A stretch of 64,000 bases of DNA from Trichuris trichiura (taxonomy: Eukaryota; Nematoda; Enoplea; Trichinellida; Trichuridae): assembly GCA_037903355.1 (NCBI GenBank), contig JBAJFE010000014.1, positions 1,798,001 to 1,862,000 of the forward strand, written 5' to 3'. The stretch's first letter is position 1, and each line of letters starts with the position of its first letter. The notes beneath the pieces are model-generated. The model did no database searches, had not been told where the DNA came from, and was given only the letters and a program-made list of their open reading frames with translations. Made by a program: the position numbers and the translations under genes. Shown here one piece after another: positions 45,112 to 60,100 of the stretch.

Positions 45112-48100
45112 ATGTCGTGCCTCTCGGAGATGGAGGAACCGCCTACTTCGGTCTTTACGGAAGCATACGTCGTAGGAGAAGCTCCAGGTTACCTTACACT
45201 GCCAGTAGCAAGTCGGCGTCCGCAAGTCCTTGCTGCCAAAGGGCACCTTCTACGATCGAGCTTCTTCAGGACCAGCAAAAACGTTTGGCTACCATTGCCG
45301 CAACGCCAAGAATGGCGCGTGCTTTGCAAAGTAAGTTACCCTTTTAGTTCTTCTTGTCTTGCCTTTGCTGCAGTGAATTTTTAATCGATTTCCAATTCTA
45401 TATTTCCTCCCGTTGATCACTTTTTAAGTGGATTCTTCCTGGTCAGGATGAATATCAGATTGATCTTCCGGCGCATTTCATCTCGTCAATGTCCTTTAAG
45501 CCTTTTAGTGCATTCATTTATAGTAACTCGTATTTCATCGCTTTTTAAGAGTGGTTCTCCAAATCTTACTAGTTTAGGTGAGCCAGCAAAAACCCTGATA
45601 AATAAAGCAACAGTATACGACAAGTTAACTGGGTCAGTTAACCATTTGTTATGTTACTTTAAGAGCAAACGCCAATGGCAAAGGACCTCATTTTCTTCAG
45701 AAATATATTTCTGTCCAAACTGTCTTTGGTTGCCGTGTACCAAACCTTGCATGGTTCCATTAAAGAAACCTTTAAGTTTCGCATAACTGTCATCATATAG
45801 GTTTGAAACTTGTGTATGTGCCCAACATGCCAGACTGGCTATTAAGTTGCCTGGAGGTTGGCCTACTTTCGAGTGCTATCGAATATAAATCGTTAACACC
45901 TGGACGAGTTTTCCTGTTTGCTTGAAGTGTTGGTCTTCTACCTTCGCTTGCTATTAACATTAACATTTTTGGTGTTGGTACCATTCGTGCGCCTCTTCGC
46001 GTTTTCCTATAGAGAAAATCTAAAGTCTGCTAGTATATAGAGCCGTATACTCAAGATCCATCGGTCGGCTTTGACTGCTGCGCTAAGCTTGTGATCTCCG
46101 CATTAATTGCTTGCGAACGAGTCGCGAAATGCGGCCTGCAGAAAAACAATGTTGCAAAAACGTTTGGGTTTACCAATCTGTGATAGGAACGAAATCCAAC
46201 CTGCACTGCGTGCTGGGCGTGACGGCTTAACAGGTGTGCCATCATTCTAGCGCGACGTAGACTGGTACCGATTTGAAATTCGTAGGGAAAATTTTTTGAA
46301 CTTTACTTTTTTTCCGTTACCCTCAACAGTTAAAATATTGTCTTGCCTTTTCCTAAAACGTGCTTAGAAACCGTCATACACTACTGCTCCAAGTTGATAG
46401 TTTTAGCACTGGGTTGACCTGCAAGAAAGGCTGGTATAGATCAATTAAAACTACTAAACAATTTAGCTTTTGCTGTAATATTGGAATTTCAACTACGCTG
46501 AGCGTTTTTGACTTGTAATTCTTTACTAGAGTAATGTAGTTCAATAGCAAAAATCGATCTTAAACGTTTAAAGATTTCCTTTAACTAGTTCGAAGAAGCT
46601 CATTTTTTCCCACCATCCTGCCGGAACCTCATCGAGCAAGTCGTCTTTTCGTTCAATAACTTCTCAGCTTTCGACATTGCCACGTTTGCTCTGTCCTTTT
46701 TGCAAGGCGGCGAGTTTCAACATTGGACGGAACTAACAATTCACTTTTTTCAGCAGTGATTTTGCGGCTACCACGCTGAAATTTTATTTAATATTATTCT
46801 GGGCTTCATTCTTTGAACCACTTTTAAAAGCATAGCAGAGTCGTTCGGGATTTGCGCTTCAAATTTTATTGCTTATTTCATACCAGTTTCACGGAGGTCA
46901 TCAGTGAGCGAGCGCAGGGCGACTACCACGTCGATTCTTTCAATAGCAATACAGAGTGGCGAGGAATGTGTCACATCTAATAATCACCTCATAATTATTA
47001 ATGGTGGCTGCTAAAACTACTGGTACTCAAGCAGGGAAACGAACGTTTTGTCATTTGCGAAAAACTGGTATTTCATCAATCAGAACTTCTCATTGACTTT
47101 GCCAACTTTCTGGTTTCAGCAGGTCGATCCAATGCATATTTTAAACTTGCTTTTGTCAGATATCGGAGTAGACAATCTAAAATTGTTGCCGAGTTATTTG
47201 CGCTGCTCAAGCAGGTGGTTTCGGCCTTTGTTGAAATACAATTTTGCATCACGAAGTTTTCAAAAGCTACGTGTCGCGTCTTCAGCCTTGTTAAGTCAAA
47301 CGAGGCGCTTCGTTCAGCTGACAATTCTGATTCAAGAACAGTTTTTTTTTCAAAAGGTTTCACTGAGTAAAGTTTATCCAGATAGAAAAAAGCTGCATTC
47401 CAGCTTGCAGCCCCTATTAAGCAACCCACATGCGAAAAGCATTATCTTTCTTTTAAGTTACCATTTAGTGATAAGTGCTCCTGAATACGTACTTCTTTCT
47501 AACATGTTGGCAAGTTTTCACTGTGTAAAGTTTTATTACGACAGGACTGATCCTGCACGGCGAAAACTTGCCAACTCGTTAGAAAGAAGTCTTATGTAAA
47601 AGAAACAAACATCCAGAGCTTTCGAGTCTGATTTCAACCCGTCATTAATGCAAGCCTTTGCACATTGAGCACTTCTTTTTAAAATTCCGTTTGGCATGAT
47701 TCTACCGCTATCATTTTGGAAGGTGGTATAGGCTTTTGCAAAGGGCGGGAAACATTAATCAGCGTAAATATGTATGCATTTTCTTTTGCATAAATTATAA
47801 TTTTTGACATCAACAGACGCGCTTCGAAGTTCGTTCATACAATTATTGAAACCTCAGGTTTATCCTTCGGAATACCTTTCATAACCTTCATGCAGATAGA
47901 CCACTCAGTCAGATGATGTTTGAGATACGGGCCATTAAAGATTAAATTCCTACTGCAGGCATAACTTGTATCCACGTTGACTGAAGTGGCAAAAAATAAA
48001 GTTAAAACAGATCGAATCTAGTCCGTCTTGTTATTCGCGTTTTATTTTTTTGCTTCATTTGTAAACCCTATCCCCGCGTTATAATTAGTCCTTAAAATTA

Positions 48101-51100
48101 AAAAAAATGAGCCATGTAGTAAATAACATCTAAGATACCTCATAATAGGATAAAGATAAATACTTCGTGGTAATTGCATTTTTTAAATTAATTAATGCAC
48201 AGCTTTCTTGGATGGTCACCTTACATCAAAAGCGCTATGCAGAAAAACTGAAGATTATGAAGTCCGAAAGAAAGAAGACTGTCGTCCCTCACAGCGCTGA
48301 TGACAGCACACTACAGGATTTGAAAGCTACGCATTTAATAATAAAACAGTAGATTTACCACGGATCGTTCATCCGTATGCTATCATGAAATTCTGTACAC
48401 CCACACAAGAAGGTTTCATTTTCAATGTAACGTCTCAAGTATTAGCATGTCCAATATAAGCTGTATTTCAATGACAAGATAACTGGATTTTGAGACTGTT
48501 AAATGTGCGAGAATAGTTCTACGTGCGTTTTATGCATCTTCCAGAAGTTTTTATTTTAATAGTTAATCTGCTTGTCCTATTGCTTTTCTGTGAAGTATTT
48601 TATGCAGATGCAACACTATTTCTCTCTTTAGACGTCTTTCATATACACTGAAACTGATTGCGCCTGTGATAAAAACTTGGTAGAAACTAGAGACGCTCTG
48701 CTTCATTTCTCGCTGGTTATACACTATTCATAAGAGTGCCATTTGGAGTGACTTTCAATGCGTTTCGAGATACGGGGGCAGTAATAAAGCTTGTCAACAG
48801 AATGTCATAGCGTAATCACTCAAGGTTTTAATTTCTCTAAATATTTTTAATAATATCCGAGCTAGTGAAAGTAATCGATTTACCGAATAATTAGCTGACT
48901 TAAAAAAAACAAGCCAAAACAAACTTACCTTCAGTGATTCGCCTTAACTCATAAAAAGTTGCTACTTACAGTATATTAATTAATATTTAAGCAGGGTAGA
49001 CCATTGGAGGTATTTAGAAAAGTGTTTCGAAATTGTAATATGTTTTAGAGCTGTCAAAGCCGTTAGTCATTTCCTCAAACCAGTTGTCCAGAGGGAACAT
49101 AACTGCACTTGCTCAGCCAGACAAGTAACCACCAATTTTAGGTCATTGATCTGACGGTCAAAGGAAGCTTGATACACCTTTACTCTTTAACTTAGTAAAA
49201 GTTAAAATTTTAAAAACCGAAACTCCTGCCTCAGGATGGCGGAGTTCTTATGACTTCCTTTTTAAAAAATTTAATTTACTCTCGTCATGTTCTGTTAGGT
49301 TCGCTAATGTTATCAAACCGCTTGTCTCCGAACGAATATCAATAATGCTACCAGCTTTCCGCTGGGAAATGGAGCGATTAATCTGAAGTAAAATTGACCG
49401 ATTCCCACCTTTCGTGCCGCTACAGTCATCTTGTATTGTTGACGAAAGCAAAGTAAAAGTCTACTCGCGCAGTAGTTTTGACTCAAGATTGAAATAGCAG
49501 TTTATCGTTCGTATAAGGAGGATCGACCTGCGCTCACACTGCCAGCAGAAATTGTTTATGCCAAATGTGAACCTGTTTCGGCCTGGAAAGGATATTGAGG
49601 AGCGCTGCTTTGATTACGCTGGGCAGAAACCAAAAGTTGGTATGACTATAGCTTAATTCTGTTACCGCAACAGGGTGTAAACGAGAAAATGCAAATTATC
49701 GTTTCAGTTTGAAAGATATCGAAGGACAAATTGTTTAAGTGACACTAAACACGTAATATTTCGTAACGGGCGGGTAAGTTTTCATTTTTACGGCAGCAGT
49801 TTTCTTCAGTTCCTCATTTCAAAACATTGCATTCAGCCATTAACGTGCACGCGTATGAAACTGTTCGTTTCGACTCTTCTTATCATTTCGGCAGTATCTT
49901 TTGTCCATTTACCTCGCAAGCTTATAAGTGTGCTTTGCTGATTGAATTAAGCCGGTTAAATGTTTGCAAAATGCCCGAGAGCTAATTTAATTGAGACAGA
50001 CTGCGTTCCAAGTTTTAGTGTTGCCGTGGCAGCCCTATTTTGTATTTCGTTTGGCGCTGAACGTAATGGATGCCGCTGTTGAAAATTCGCAAAGACCGAA
50101 TTTATTTATCCGCATATGACAAAGCAGAGAAACTAATGGAGTAGTGAATGCATCCATTTATGCCTATGTAGACCACTGAAATACAACTATGGTGTATGCG
50201 TACATACGTTACTGCACTCCGTTTTTAAACAGAAATGCCGGCACTCAAGAATGTATTAAATACGAACCTTCGAATCATACATAATACGATACTCATAAAG
50301 ATACAAATAGCCGCTATCCATGAGCAAAAAATATTACAGTTTTGCAGATCGCCTGGCGTAGAACAGCTTTGTAAACTTTGCTTTTATCCTTCGATGTTTG
50401 AATCAATATGTTTGCATATTTGCAGCAGTATTAAGTTCGTAAAAGAATTGCCGGTTAGGAAGTGTACAACACGCTGGTATTCCTTTACAAAGTAGTCTGG
50501 TGCAAAATACCACTTCATGGGTTTCATTAGTTCCACAAGTCGAACCCTACCTATATACAACAGTATGCTTATATCCGTGGTGCATTGACCATGTTTTGTT
50601 GAATTCTTATACCAAGCAGAGATGGACGTGCGCCATGTACGAGCTGTTTTACTGAATGCCTCTTACTTTTATTGCCTGGGGGTTAATGGCGGCCTTTTAG
50701 TTGCGTCGTGCGCCGCCGTGTTCTGTCCGAAAGGCTAGTTTTTCATTCATCATTTGTTCGGCCAACCTGTTATGAAAAGGTACTTTATCTAGGCAAATTG
50801 GCAAACTTTTAATCAGATGACACCGTTGCTGCTGTCTGGCTAAAGTTTACCGATGAGAGAGCAAACCAGACAATGCTGTACTTTTTTGTGGTCAAAATAA
50901 TTGCGGCAGTAAAAGTTCGAAGTAATAAGCAATCTATAAGACTAGAAGTTTAGCATGACATGTTCTAAGTTTTCAGCATTTGGCATTCCGATTAGTTTTC
51001 TTGTCTGAGACGGTTATTAGCCCGGTATATGCGTTCCGCAGTGTTTTTGAAGTTTCCAAGCATTGATTTAAGAAGTTGCAACAACGTTGTTTAGCCAGTG

Positions 51101-54100
51101 CAACTTCCATCGCTTTCAACGGTAGCCAGTGGAGACTAGTACGTAGAATAGAATGCTGTTGTTGCAACATATTTTCACCGGTGCTCTAGGATTCCAGTAG
51201 GACGGCGAGCTTATGCCTATTACCTAGTTCGGAAGAATTTCCCGTCTGAAACTGTTCCACAAATGAAAGCAAGAATGGGCTGCAATGGTTTTCTAAACTT
51301 TCACACCTTCGTACCTTTGCTTTAGACTTAAGTAATTCATCTTACTGATGGGAAGTGCGTTTCTGAAAATGACGTTCTGATGTATCACAAATTAAGTTTA
51401 TGTTTATCAGGCGATTAATCATTTTTTCCCAGTACCTTTTGTTCACTTGCTGGAAGATAGACAATACCAACTCAACTCATTTCAATTGTCCGTTACATTG
51501 CATTGCATTTTTTTCATTTTCGCAAACGACGTAATTGACTGCTGACGCGCTCTACCTTCTCTCAAATCGCTGCGTGCAGATCTGACAGCGAATGGTTTTT
51601 TAAATTTTTGTTTGCCCGCTCAGTCACTGTTGCAATGTAAACTTGCCGTGAAGCGCAGACGTCGAAATGTGCTGCTCTATTCAATACTGGCCGTTCGCTG
51701 CAGTACGATGATGAAAACTGTGCTTTGCTGTTTAGCAGCCGGGCGAAGCAAAAGTGATACCACTTCGGAAAAGGTTCCCCATGAAAGACCTTCCCTGGAA
51801 AAGACCGCTCAAAACGCCATAGATTTGAAGCAAGATGAGGATCAAGTCGCTGAGTCGCCCGTTCAACCGAGAAAGGAAAATTACGGCGACTCACATGCGT
51901 TGCTGGAGCCAAAACAGACTATTGTGGCCGTTAGGACACCGCAGCTCAGTCGATGCCATGCCTCTCAATATCTTAGCGGAACTGGATATCCGTTGGCCAC
52001 TGTTTCGGAGGCACCGGAAGCTAGCGGCTTAGATGAAGACGAGCGCTCAGTATCCTCTGGTAAGTGCACATTTTTGGAATACGAAAAGGCGTTTTCATTA
52101 TTGATGATTTCGCTCTAAGTTAAATGCCTACCCTTCGTGTGCCACGCTAATAACGCGCCTTTTAGCTAGCCTTAACGAATCACTTCCTCTGCCTTAGTTT
52201 TCGTTTTTCTTGGCTCACTATGCATGCCTGAGGAATGTTGAAAACTTACATTTACAAATGTCATTGTGGAAATCGTAGGACGGTTGCTTAACGATTGGAT
52301 TTGCACAGAGACAAGCTACAAGTTACACGTTAATGAATTTTTTCAAGGGCAGATTCCGAGCATATTCACATTTTCACACCTACCTTTCAACAAGTTGGCA
52401 ACTTTAGCCGCGGCCATGTAATTCAGATGAGAATGGCTTCTCGCTTGTTACGGTCCCTGTCTGGTCGGCTAGCCATGCCTTATCTATTCATCGCCTGCTA
52501 GTCTTATCGTGCTTGCATAGAGATGCTATTCACTCGTCGAGCGACTTAGCTTCTAGAACTGTGTGTTTTCTAGGCATTGATCAAATCGAACCAGCAGCTC
52601 AGGTGCCTCCTCCCGTTGAACTAACGGAGAAGCAGCTTAAGGAGAGGCTAAGTGGCATTCTTAATCTCAGTCAGCGATTACGACGGAGTGGCCCCTTTGC
52701 CAGTGATACGAGCGGACGCCGTTTCTCCAAATCGCCATCTTTAGGCCTGCGATTATGCAGTTCATCTACGCCAGGCTCACCGTGGGGTAAGTGGACACTA
52801 TCCTTTCTGGTCGCAAAGGTTAGGTACTGTGGAATAAAGAAAAGTCTCGAAGCTTAATGTTTTAGTAATTCTCACCGTCACTCATTGTAACCTGACGGAA
52901 TGCTAAGCTTATCAAATTCTCGGTTTTTACGAGTCACTGCTATGGCCAGTGATTGCAACAACTAAATATCTTAGCCGTTTCGCGCCTTGCTAGACAAGTT
53001 CTCTATGGCGAAGTTACTTTCTGACATTTAGTCATACTTGGAGTCTGCTACCATCTTACGTGGCATGAATATTTGTTGAGTACAACATGTTTGGATCCTT
53101 CCTGTTATCTGCGCGCCAGCTTCTTTAACCTCAGCTTACCCTGTTAGTTTTTATGCTAATACGAGCGATTCATAATCTATACCCTTGATTTTGGGCTTAG
53201 ATTTAAAACAGTGAATTATCCATGTTAGAACAAAAATTAATAATGTAAGCTGAAGTAACAGGAACTGGCGCACAAGTAGCAGGATGGGTCCGAAAGTTTT
53301 TTTGTAAGTTCGTTAACTCTTGCGCGCGAATTGTTTTTTGGAATGAGCCCTTAAGTTTGCCGCGCCCTGGGTCGACGTCACTTCTTGCAAAGATTTATTG
53401 AAAGTGCGTTCCATACTTCTTTGGCTGATAGGGGTGGCGCGAATTCAAAACATTCATCGCATTGAATGTCCGCTGCAGGTTAATTTGAATCAGAAAAAAA
53501 GTTCAAGGCATCCCTTCCCATATCTTTTTGTTTAATCATGCCGTCGCTTTTGAATGCAAATTTACGAGCGGTGATCTAATGTATCTACTTTTCTGCATTT
53601 GTAAGCTTAGCCTGAAGAAAGGTAGTTTAGCTAAGCGGTTTGGGACAAGTAGTTGTTCCGTCGAGTGGCGAATGTCGCAGCGAGGTTATCTAACCCTTTC
53701 TGCTTTTCTCAGCTTTTGAAAAAGCTATACTGCGAGGAAGTTGGGCGAGTCGGACGCAGCATATTACTATCTATTCTCTATCTGTCACTTGTGAATGTTC
53801 AGTCTTGTATTTCATAGGTAGCGGTAGAGTAAATGCTTATATTAGTCAAGAATGAGATGAAGTGCTATTAGATTCTTGCGTTGATAGCAACCATAATAAA
53901 AAGAATAAGAATAAGGACCCTGTAGGTTATGCCCACGCTGTCACACTGTAGCTATGTTGGCCATCCTGTTCTGTCTTTGCCTAAGACTAAAAATAAAGCA
54001 TATATTTTGGTTAAGGTTTAGGTAGGGGAAGAGCAAGATAACCGGCAGAGCTCGCCACTGAAGGCAGAACACGTTGACTACATGCTTAACAAAAAAGAAC

Positions 54101-57100
54101 CTGGATATCTCAAACAGTGAGGCGCATAACGGAAAGGACAACAAAAACAGCAGTAGAAATAAGAACGCTAGTAATAGTAATAAGCAACTCGGCATCTGTT
54201 GCCAAATTTAGTTGAAGATGGAAAAAGCATCTGTTTCTTGTTGGTGACTGTGTAGTTGCAAAATTAGATTAAGCGTTAAAAGAAATTCTTGCGTAGTAAA
54301 TCAACCTCTCGTTAGCTGCACGCTCATTAGGCGGCCATCTGTGTGAATATGAGACTTTTGGCCATGTCACGGCCTATTACGAACGTACATTTTCAGATCA
54401 GTGAAGCAGATTTTGTCATCGCAGCTCTTTATACTTCAGTACCTTTATACCTTTATACTTCAATACCCGCTACAGGTAAATAATGTTATTTCCCCATCCA
54501 AAATTGTGAAATCCATGATATCGCGAAGCCTGTAGCTTATTTGAACGGCAGTGCGGACGGTTGATGGGGTCGTATCACTTTACGAAATCAGTGACGCTAG
54601 ACTGTTGCAAGCGGAGCAGATGTCCGTTGAAATTTCGAAAAGCCATTCAGCAATGCTTCTCTCAGTCCTAGTCTTTAGTAATTATAAAAAGTTATGTTAC
54701 TGTTGAAAATGTGCTATAAAATTCAGTTGGTATGTTGAGATTTATTCGGCGCATAAATGTCGTGTTTAAGCATCGGTGTCTCCAGCATATCGTATTGGTA
54801 CATGAAGATTTGAAGTCATTTACATGTCTATTCCCTGAGCAACTCCAATAAGCCAGTTTCCTTAGCCTGTACTAGAAAGTCACACGCTATCTAGCTGCCT
54901 GCTGCGACATGCTTTCCGTGTAACCAAACGGTTGCTATGGAACTGCTCAGTTCTGTTTTTGCCTGTCCGCCTCTGTCTTTTTGTATTAATATAATAACTT
55001 TGACAGCAATAGGTAATTAATCCCATTGCGTCTTCTCTCATATGCTTGGGCACACTGCCCAAGTTCTCTAATATCCGCTCCGAGGCGATAGACGGTCTGC
55101 TAGAGCTTGACTGGCAGTATCTTCAACTTATCTGCTTCGTTAGTTTGTTAATTCTCTCAAGTAATCAGGAAAACACTTCATTGGTCCATAGTTGTACAGA
55201 GAACTCGTTGAACGTCCCGAATATGTGCGAATGTGGAGAATCATATTCAAAAGTCCTTGAGAAAGATGCTCATCACCTATCAGTGTACCGCCAGTAGACA
55301 ACACCTTAGTCAAACCGGATGCGGTAGTAGAGCTTAAGGTGGAGCAGTTGTTTGCGAAGCGCGGTAATCCGGCAGACCAATAAGCTGATTAACGTTTCGT
55401 GCCCTATGTTTACCCGGCATCGTGCACCCTTTACTTGCAAGTTGCGATGAAGGAAATTTCTCTATAATGTTCACGTCAGTCTCGCTCTCTTCTCTCTCTC
55501 AGAACTCCGGAAGAGTTAACTACAGACAAACAGGAAGTTTTGCGAGCCCAAATGTATCCGCGTGTGCCGATAAGGTAGAGTTACGTGAGTCATGTCCAGC
55601 GCTCTCCACAGTAGAGCAGTTTGGTTTGTTCACCGGTCTTTGATACCTCTGCAATTGTTCACGCTTGGACCAGAAAGTCGGCCTCGCGCGACACGTATAC
55701 GGCAGGCGTCTACGGACCATAACAGGCGACCGAACAAAGCGGAATGGTCAGCTGCACGGACTAGTGCCGTTTGTTTATTTACCTAATGACGCCGGCGCGA
55801 CTGCGACTTGTATTCGCCTCCTGTCGATCCATGGTTAATTCGGTCAGTGCATTGTCTTCCTTATGCCCGCCTAAGGAGAGCCATTCTGACCTAGAGCTCC
55901 TGTTCTGCGCTCATCTGGCGAAATGAATGCTATTTCGTTTAATTGAGTCGCTATTAAGCTCACAATGCGTAGTCCTGTCTGCTGATCTTATATGTTATTT
56001 CGTGAGTATCGATCCCTTTTTACACAGAGCTAAAATTTTTAAGTTTCAACAGTGTCTTCTGGCTGCATAGTGCAATTGTTTTCTGTGACTATACCAGGGC
56101 GTTCTTTATCGCACATAAGCTCCTTAATATGGCAGCGTTTTCAGCCCCACGTTTGCAGGTAGTTAACTATAAATGAATGTCTAAATGAAAACCATTCTGT
56201 AGCTCCAAAGCAATTTCGTCGTTTGAAGAAACTGTTGCAAAAGATTTCGCCATTGCCGTGCTTTATGAAAGGGGTTACCAGGTTGCGGCTTAAGTTATTA
56301 CTGTGCCATAAAAGTATAATCAAGTACGTTTTGTGGTAGGAAACCATCTTCGTATCAAGAGATTTCGAAACCCTTTGCTTTCTTGGTTCACAACCAATTT
56401 TCCCTTCATTTTTCTGCATATCATTTTTGTCCCCTTAACGTGGACATACGTTTTCTTATGCTCATGTGCAGGAAATACGTTGTCTCATTTCATTTCATAC
56501 TAATAGGCCATTACATGTTCGAGATTTCAAAAAAATTTTCAGCCAATCGTTTCAAGGTTTCTTTCCTGCTTTGGGATTCGCTTAACAAATTCCAGGTCAA
56601 TAATTAATTGCTACCAATTTATGTTAATCCCATTACGGTTCTCGCAGACATTTTTTTCCTTTGACTACCGGACCCAACGAAGTTGAGTATTAATACGCTG
56701 TTGGCAGTTTCACTTTACGTTTAAGATGTCGTTTGTTACGCCACCGGCACTGCTGGAGAGTTAGTAATATTTGCTCAGGACTGCTTGGCTGTGCAGGCTA
56801 AAATCCGTTGTCACTTTCCTTAATTGGGCCTGTTTGCTCCTCAGGACCAAAGGAAAATGTTTAGCTGTAGGGAACAGCAAGAGTAAGCTTGCTGTTCTCT
56901 TGAAATTTTGGAAGCTCAGGTTGTCACATAAGGTGGCCACTGTATTACGTTAGAAGCACATTTTATTGCTTTTATTCACACTTCGTTTAGCGTACAAGAT
57001 ACTTCAAGTGCGATACGTAGAAAGTCCCAGCCACGTTTTCGCCTGTAAAACTTTGAAAGTGTAGCTTTTATGTAACGATTTTGTTCTTAGTATTATCGAA

Positions 57101-60100
57101 ACTTTGCAAGCATACGGTCTACTGCTCATAGGCACTTATTAACATGTATGACTTATCATGGGAGGAAGCTGCATGATACGCTTTTTCGAAGCGGTTTACG
57201 TTTATCTGCAGTTGCTTCGTGTTGTCCTCTTCAAGGAGTCATTTTTCTGTGAACTTCAGTCTCCCATCATGCAAGCTAGGTCGACTGCAGTGTTTCCATT
57301 CAAAACCAGACGCTTCATAGTGCCTTATTTTTCTTTGGTCGGCCGGCCGACCAGCGTCTGTTTAAAAACAAATGTTTATTCTGAAGTTTTTGGAAATTCT
57401 GGGGTACCGCCTGTATGGGAAAAACTAACTGCGTAAAGCAAGCGGTAATGACAGAAAACGCTTGACTTGTTTGGCGAACTTAAACGGCTAAGTCAAAGTT
57501 GATTGACTGGCCTCCTCGGCACCAGTTGAGCCTGATCTTTATTTTCTCTAATTTGAGCGTTCTTCATGTTAATATGACAAGAACAAACATCTCAGGTATG
57601 GCCAGCTTACAAAATCGAGATGAGATCAAAATAACTGATGAAATGTACTCCTGTTTGAGTATTCACTTTTTATTGGACGCTGCCATTGTATGTAAAGCAG
57701 CACTTGAATATTTCTTGAAGCAAAGCAGGTCCATTACATCTCCGTGGTTGCAGAGTGGATATAGTGAGGCATGGCTTATGATTTTAGCGGTTTAGTCGCT
57801 TGATCCGTGACCCTATTTGAGCAAAGCAGTTGTAATCTCCCCAACAGCTTACAAAAAAGTCATTCAACCTAGCTTCTGCGTTGCAGTATCATGTGAAAAT
57901 TGCATCGCTCTACCTACATTTATTCAGCCAAAGTTTGGCTATTCTAAGTTGGTGTAGCGCTGTTTTGTCAAATCTTCCACTCTAGTTTCACATCTGAATG
58001 CTAAGAAATGATGTGGCACTGCAGCATTTTGTGCGTACACTGTCGAATGAATTAAGGATTCTTAACAACTCCACAATTTTACTATGTTGTTCTGTGCTGT
58101 TATTTGTAGGAAATCGCTTTTGTAACACGACGTTGCCTTGAGCTTGAAAGTTCGGTTTTAAAGTCTTTTTGTGTAGCCCGATGAGACGCGCAAATAAGTT
58201 GCTAAGCGATTATCAGCTATGTAGCTGAGCATTTATTGATTCTTATTACAATGTCTGATCTCTGCAGAAATCGGAAACAACCTGCGCTGTTCGTTGTCGA
58301 AATGCATGCTCGTGAATGGTCAAGTGTAACAATGCCTATGGGAGTTCACGGCGCGCGATTGCTCGTCAGAGTGATTTACTAATTCTTCATCAGTGAGTTT
58401 AGGGTGGGGTCAGCCGGCGTCACAACATTGCCAAATCGAGTGCGCACACTGTCGGCTGATCAACTAGTTTCTGCCTTTGTCAAAAGTATTCCCAAGGAAG
58501 GTCAGGTTCTTCGGTTACGAGCAGATGCTCGCCAAGCTTTCCCATCAATGTTTTCCGAATAACAGTAACGCCAGCGTTTAATTTCTTTCGTTCTACTTTT
58601 AAATGAGCAGAGAAAATAGGACAAATTGGGCTTGATCCGCTTTGGGCTTTTACAAAAACCGTTCTTACGCTATGCCCTGTATAGTCTGTTTGGAGATGCA
58701 GCCTAAAGTAATATTTTTTTCAAGAGCATGATCGGAAGGCCTGTCAAAAACTGAAGCCCGGTCAAAAATCCTAGAAGCGTGTTACTTTTCAATATTTTTA
58801 CCTGAATATCTTTACAGTATTTTTCCGCGCGGAAATTGTATAATGATGAGAACTCATCGTTGCCATTCCGCTGCGCAGATGTGACTGCTGATTGCGCCTG
58901 TCAAGTTGGACAGCCGTAAGTGGTTGAACGAGAACTGCGCAGAGGGGAAACACCTGTTGACCTCTACTTTTTCCGGTGTTCCGCATGACTTTGTGCGGGC
59001 TCACAACTTTCTGGCATCTCTGACCGACCTCGTGCATTGGAAAAGCTTTCTTCGAGGGCATTCTTGTCAAGCTGCCGACATTGCACCTAAGGCAGCCCCA
59101 ACAGTTGTTTCGTTCACTTTTGGCGGTCGGCCTTCATCGCTCGAACCGGACCGTAATTTATCGCAGGTGTCAAGAACGTAGGCAGCAGCAGGTAAAAGTT
59201 CAATATCCGTCTGGTTTCGGCCTGCTGCTATCGTCAGTTCGAGCAGCGAGCAGAGAACAATTTTATTCCCTTCTAAGAATGCTTGCCAGTGGAATCTTGG
59301 CGAAGAATACAAACTGGCTAGTTTTTTAAGTTTACACTTGCCATTCCATTATGCTTTGCGTTGACTTACTGTACCGACAACGAACGATGCCGCCTATGAT
59401 CCGATTAAAAAGGTTAGACTTTCTGTCTGCTAGCGCCACCAACGTCGACTGCGAGTTCTGAGTTGTCTGAAAGAAGACAGTGAATCAATGGAGCGATGGC
59501 GCCAATGGATGGCTTCTCTTCGTAGTAGCACTTTTGTGCCCGCTCACTTGCGACGGTCATTGCGTTCAGGTTGGCCAGTTTTTGCCGTAGTACTTTCAGT
59601 TTTATCTCCACCTTATTGTACGACCAACCTTGCTCGCTAGCTTTATCGAAAGTCGGCATGAACTGACGCGTTCCTTTTCTATTACTCACTGTTTCCACGC
59701 GAAGCCACTTCTGTCTTGAACTAACTTGTCTGGACAAACTTGAACAAGCCTAGTGCCGGCTTAATTGGCCGATCGCTCCGGTTGACACTTCATTGCCATG
59801 ACCTTTCAGCTACCCACTGCCTTAACTATGCTGGGTCGTTTTTGTAATAAGGCACGAGTAGACAATAGAGCCCATTGTTAATAGGACAACGGGTACGTTC
59901 TTTTCCTCCGGATTGGGTCAGAGGTCACTAATGCTCCTATGCCCAAATAGAGTCCTCTTGCGAGGTCCGGTCTCCGAAAGACATCAGGCGTGCATGTTGA
60001 GTGAATTGGCGGTCTCCATTTAGTGCCTGGTTGCGTACCAGCGGTTACCCTTCATATGTTTCCTTGCAATGGCCATTTGAGCAACGATTCTCGTTAAGTA

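Noticed and set aside
55501..55568. Exon-like block after a strong polypyrimidine tract in the TANC-like gene
   Set aside because: Its open frame does not match the phase 1 junctions of the flanking exons, which join to each other directly.
58906..59329. Overlapping frames on both strands
   Set aside because: Similar length on both strands with no family resemblance and no splice-phase fit to the TANC-like gene.
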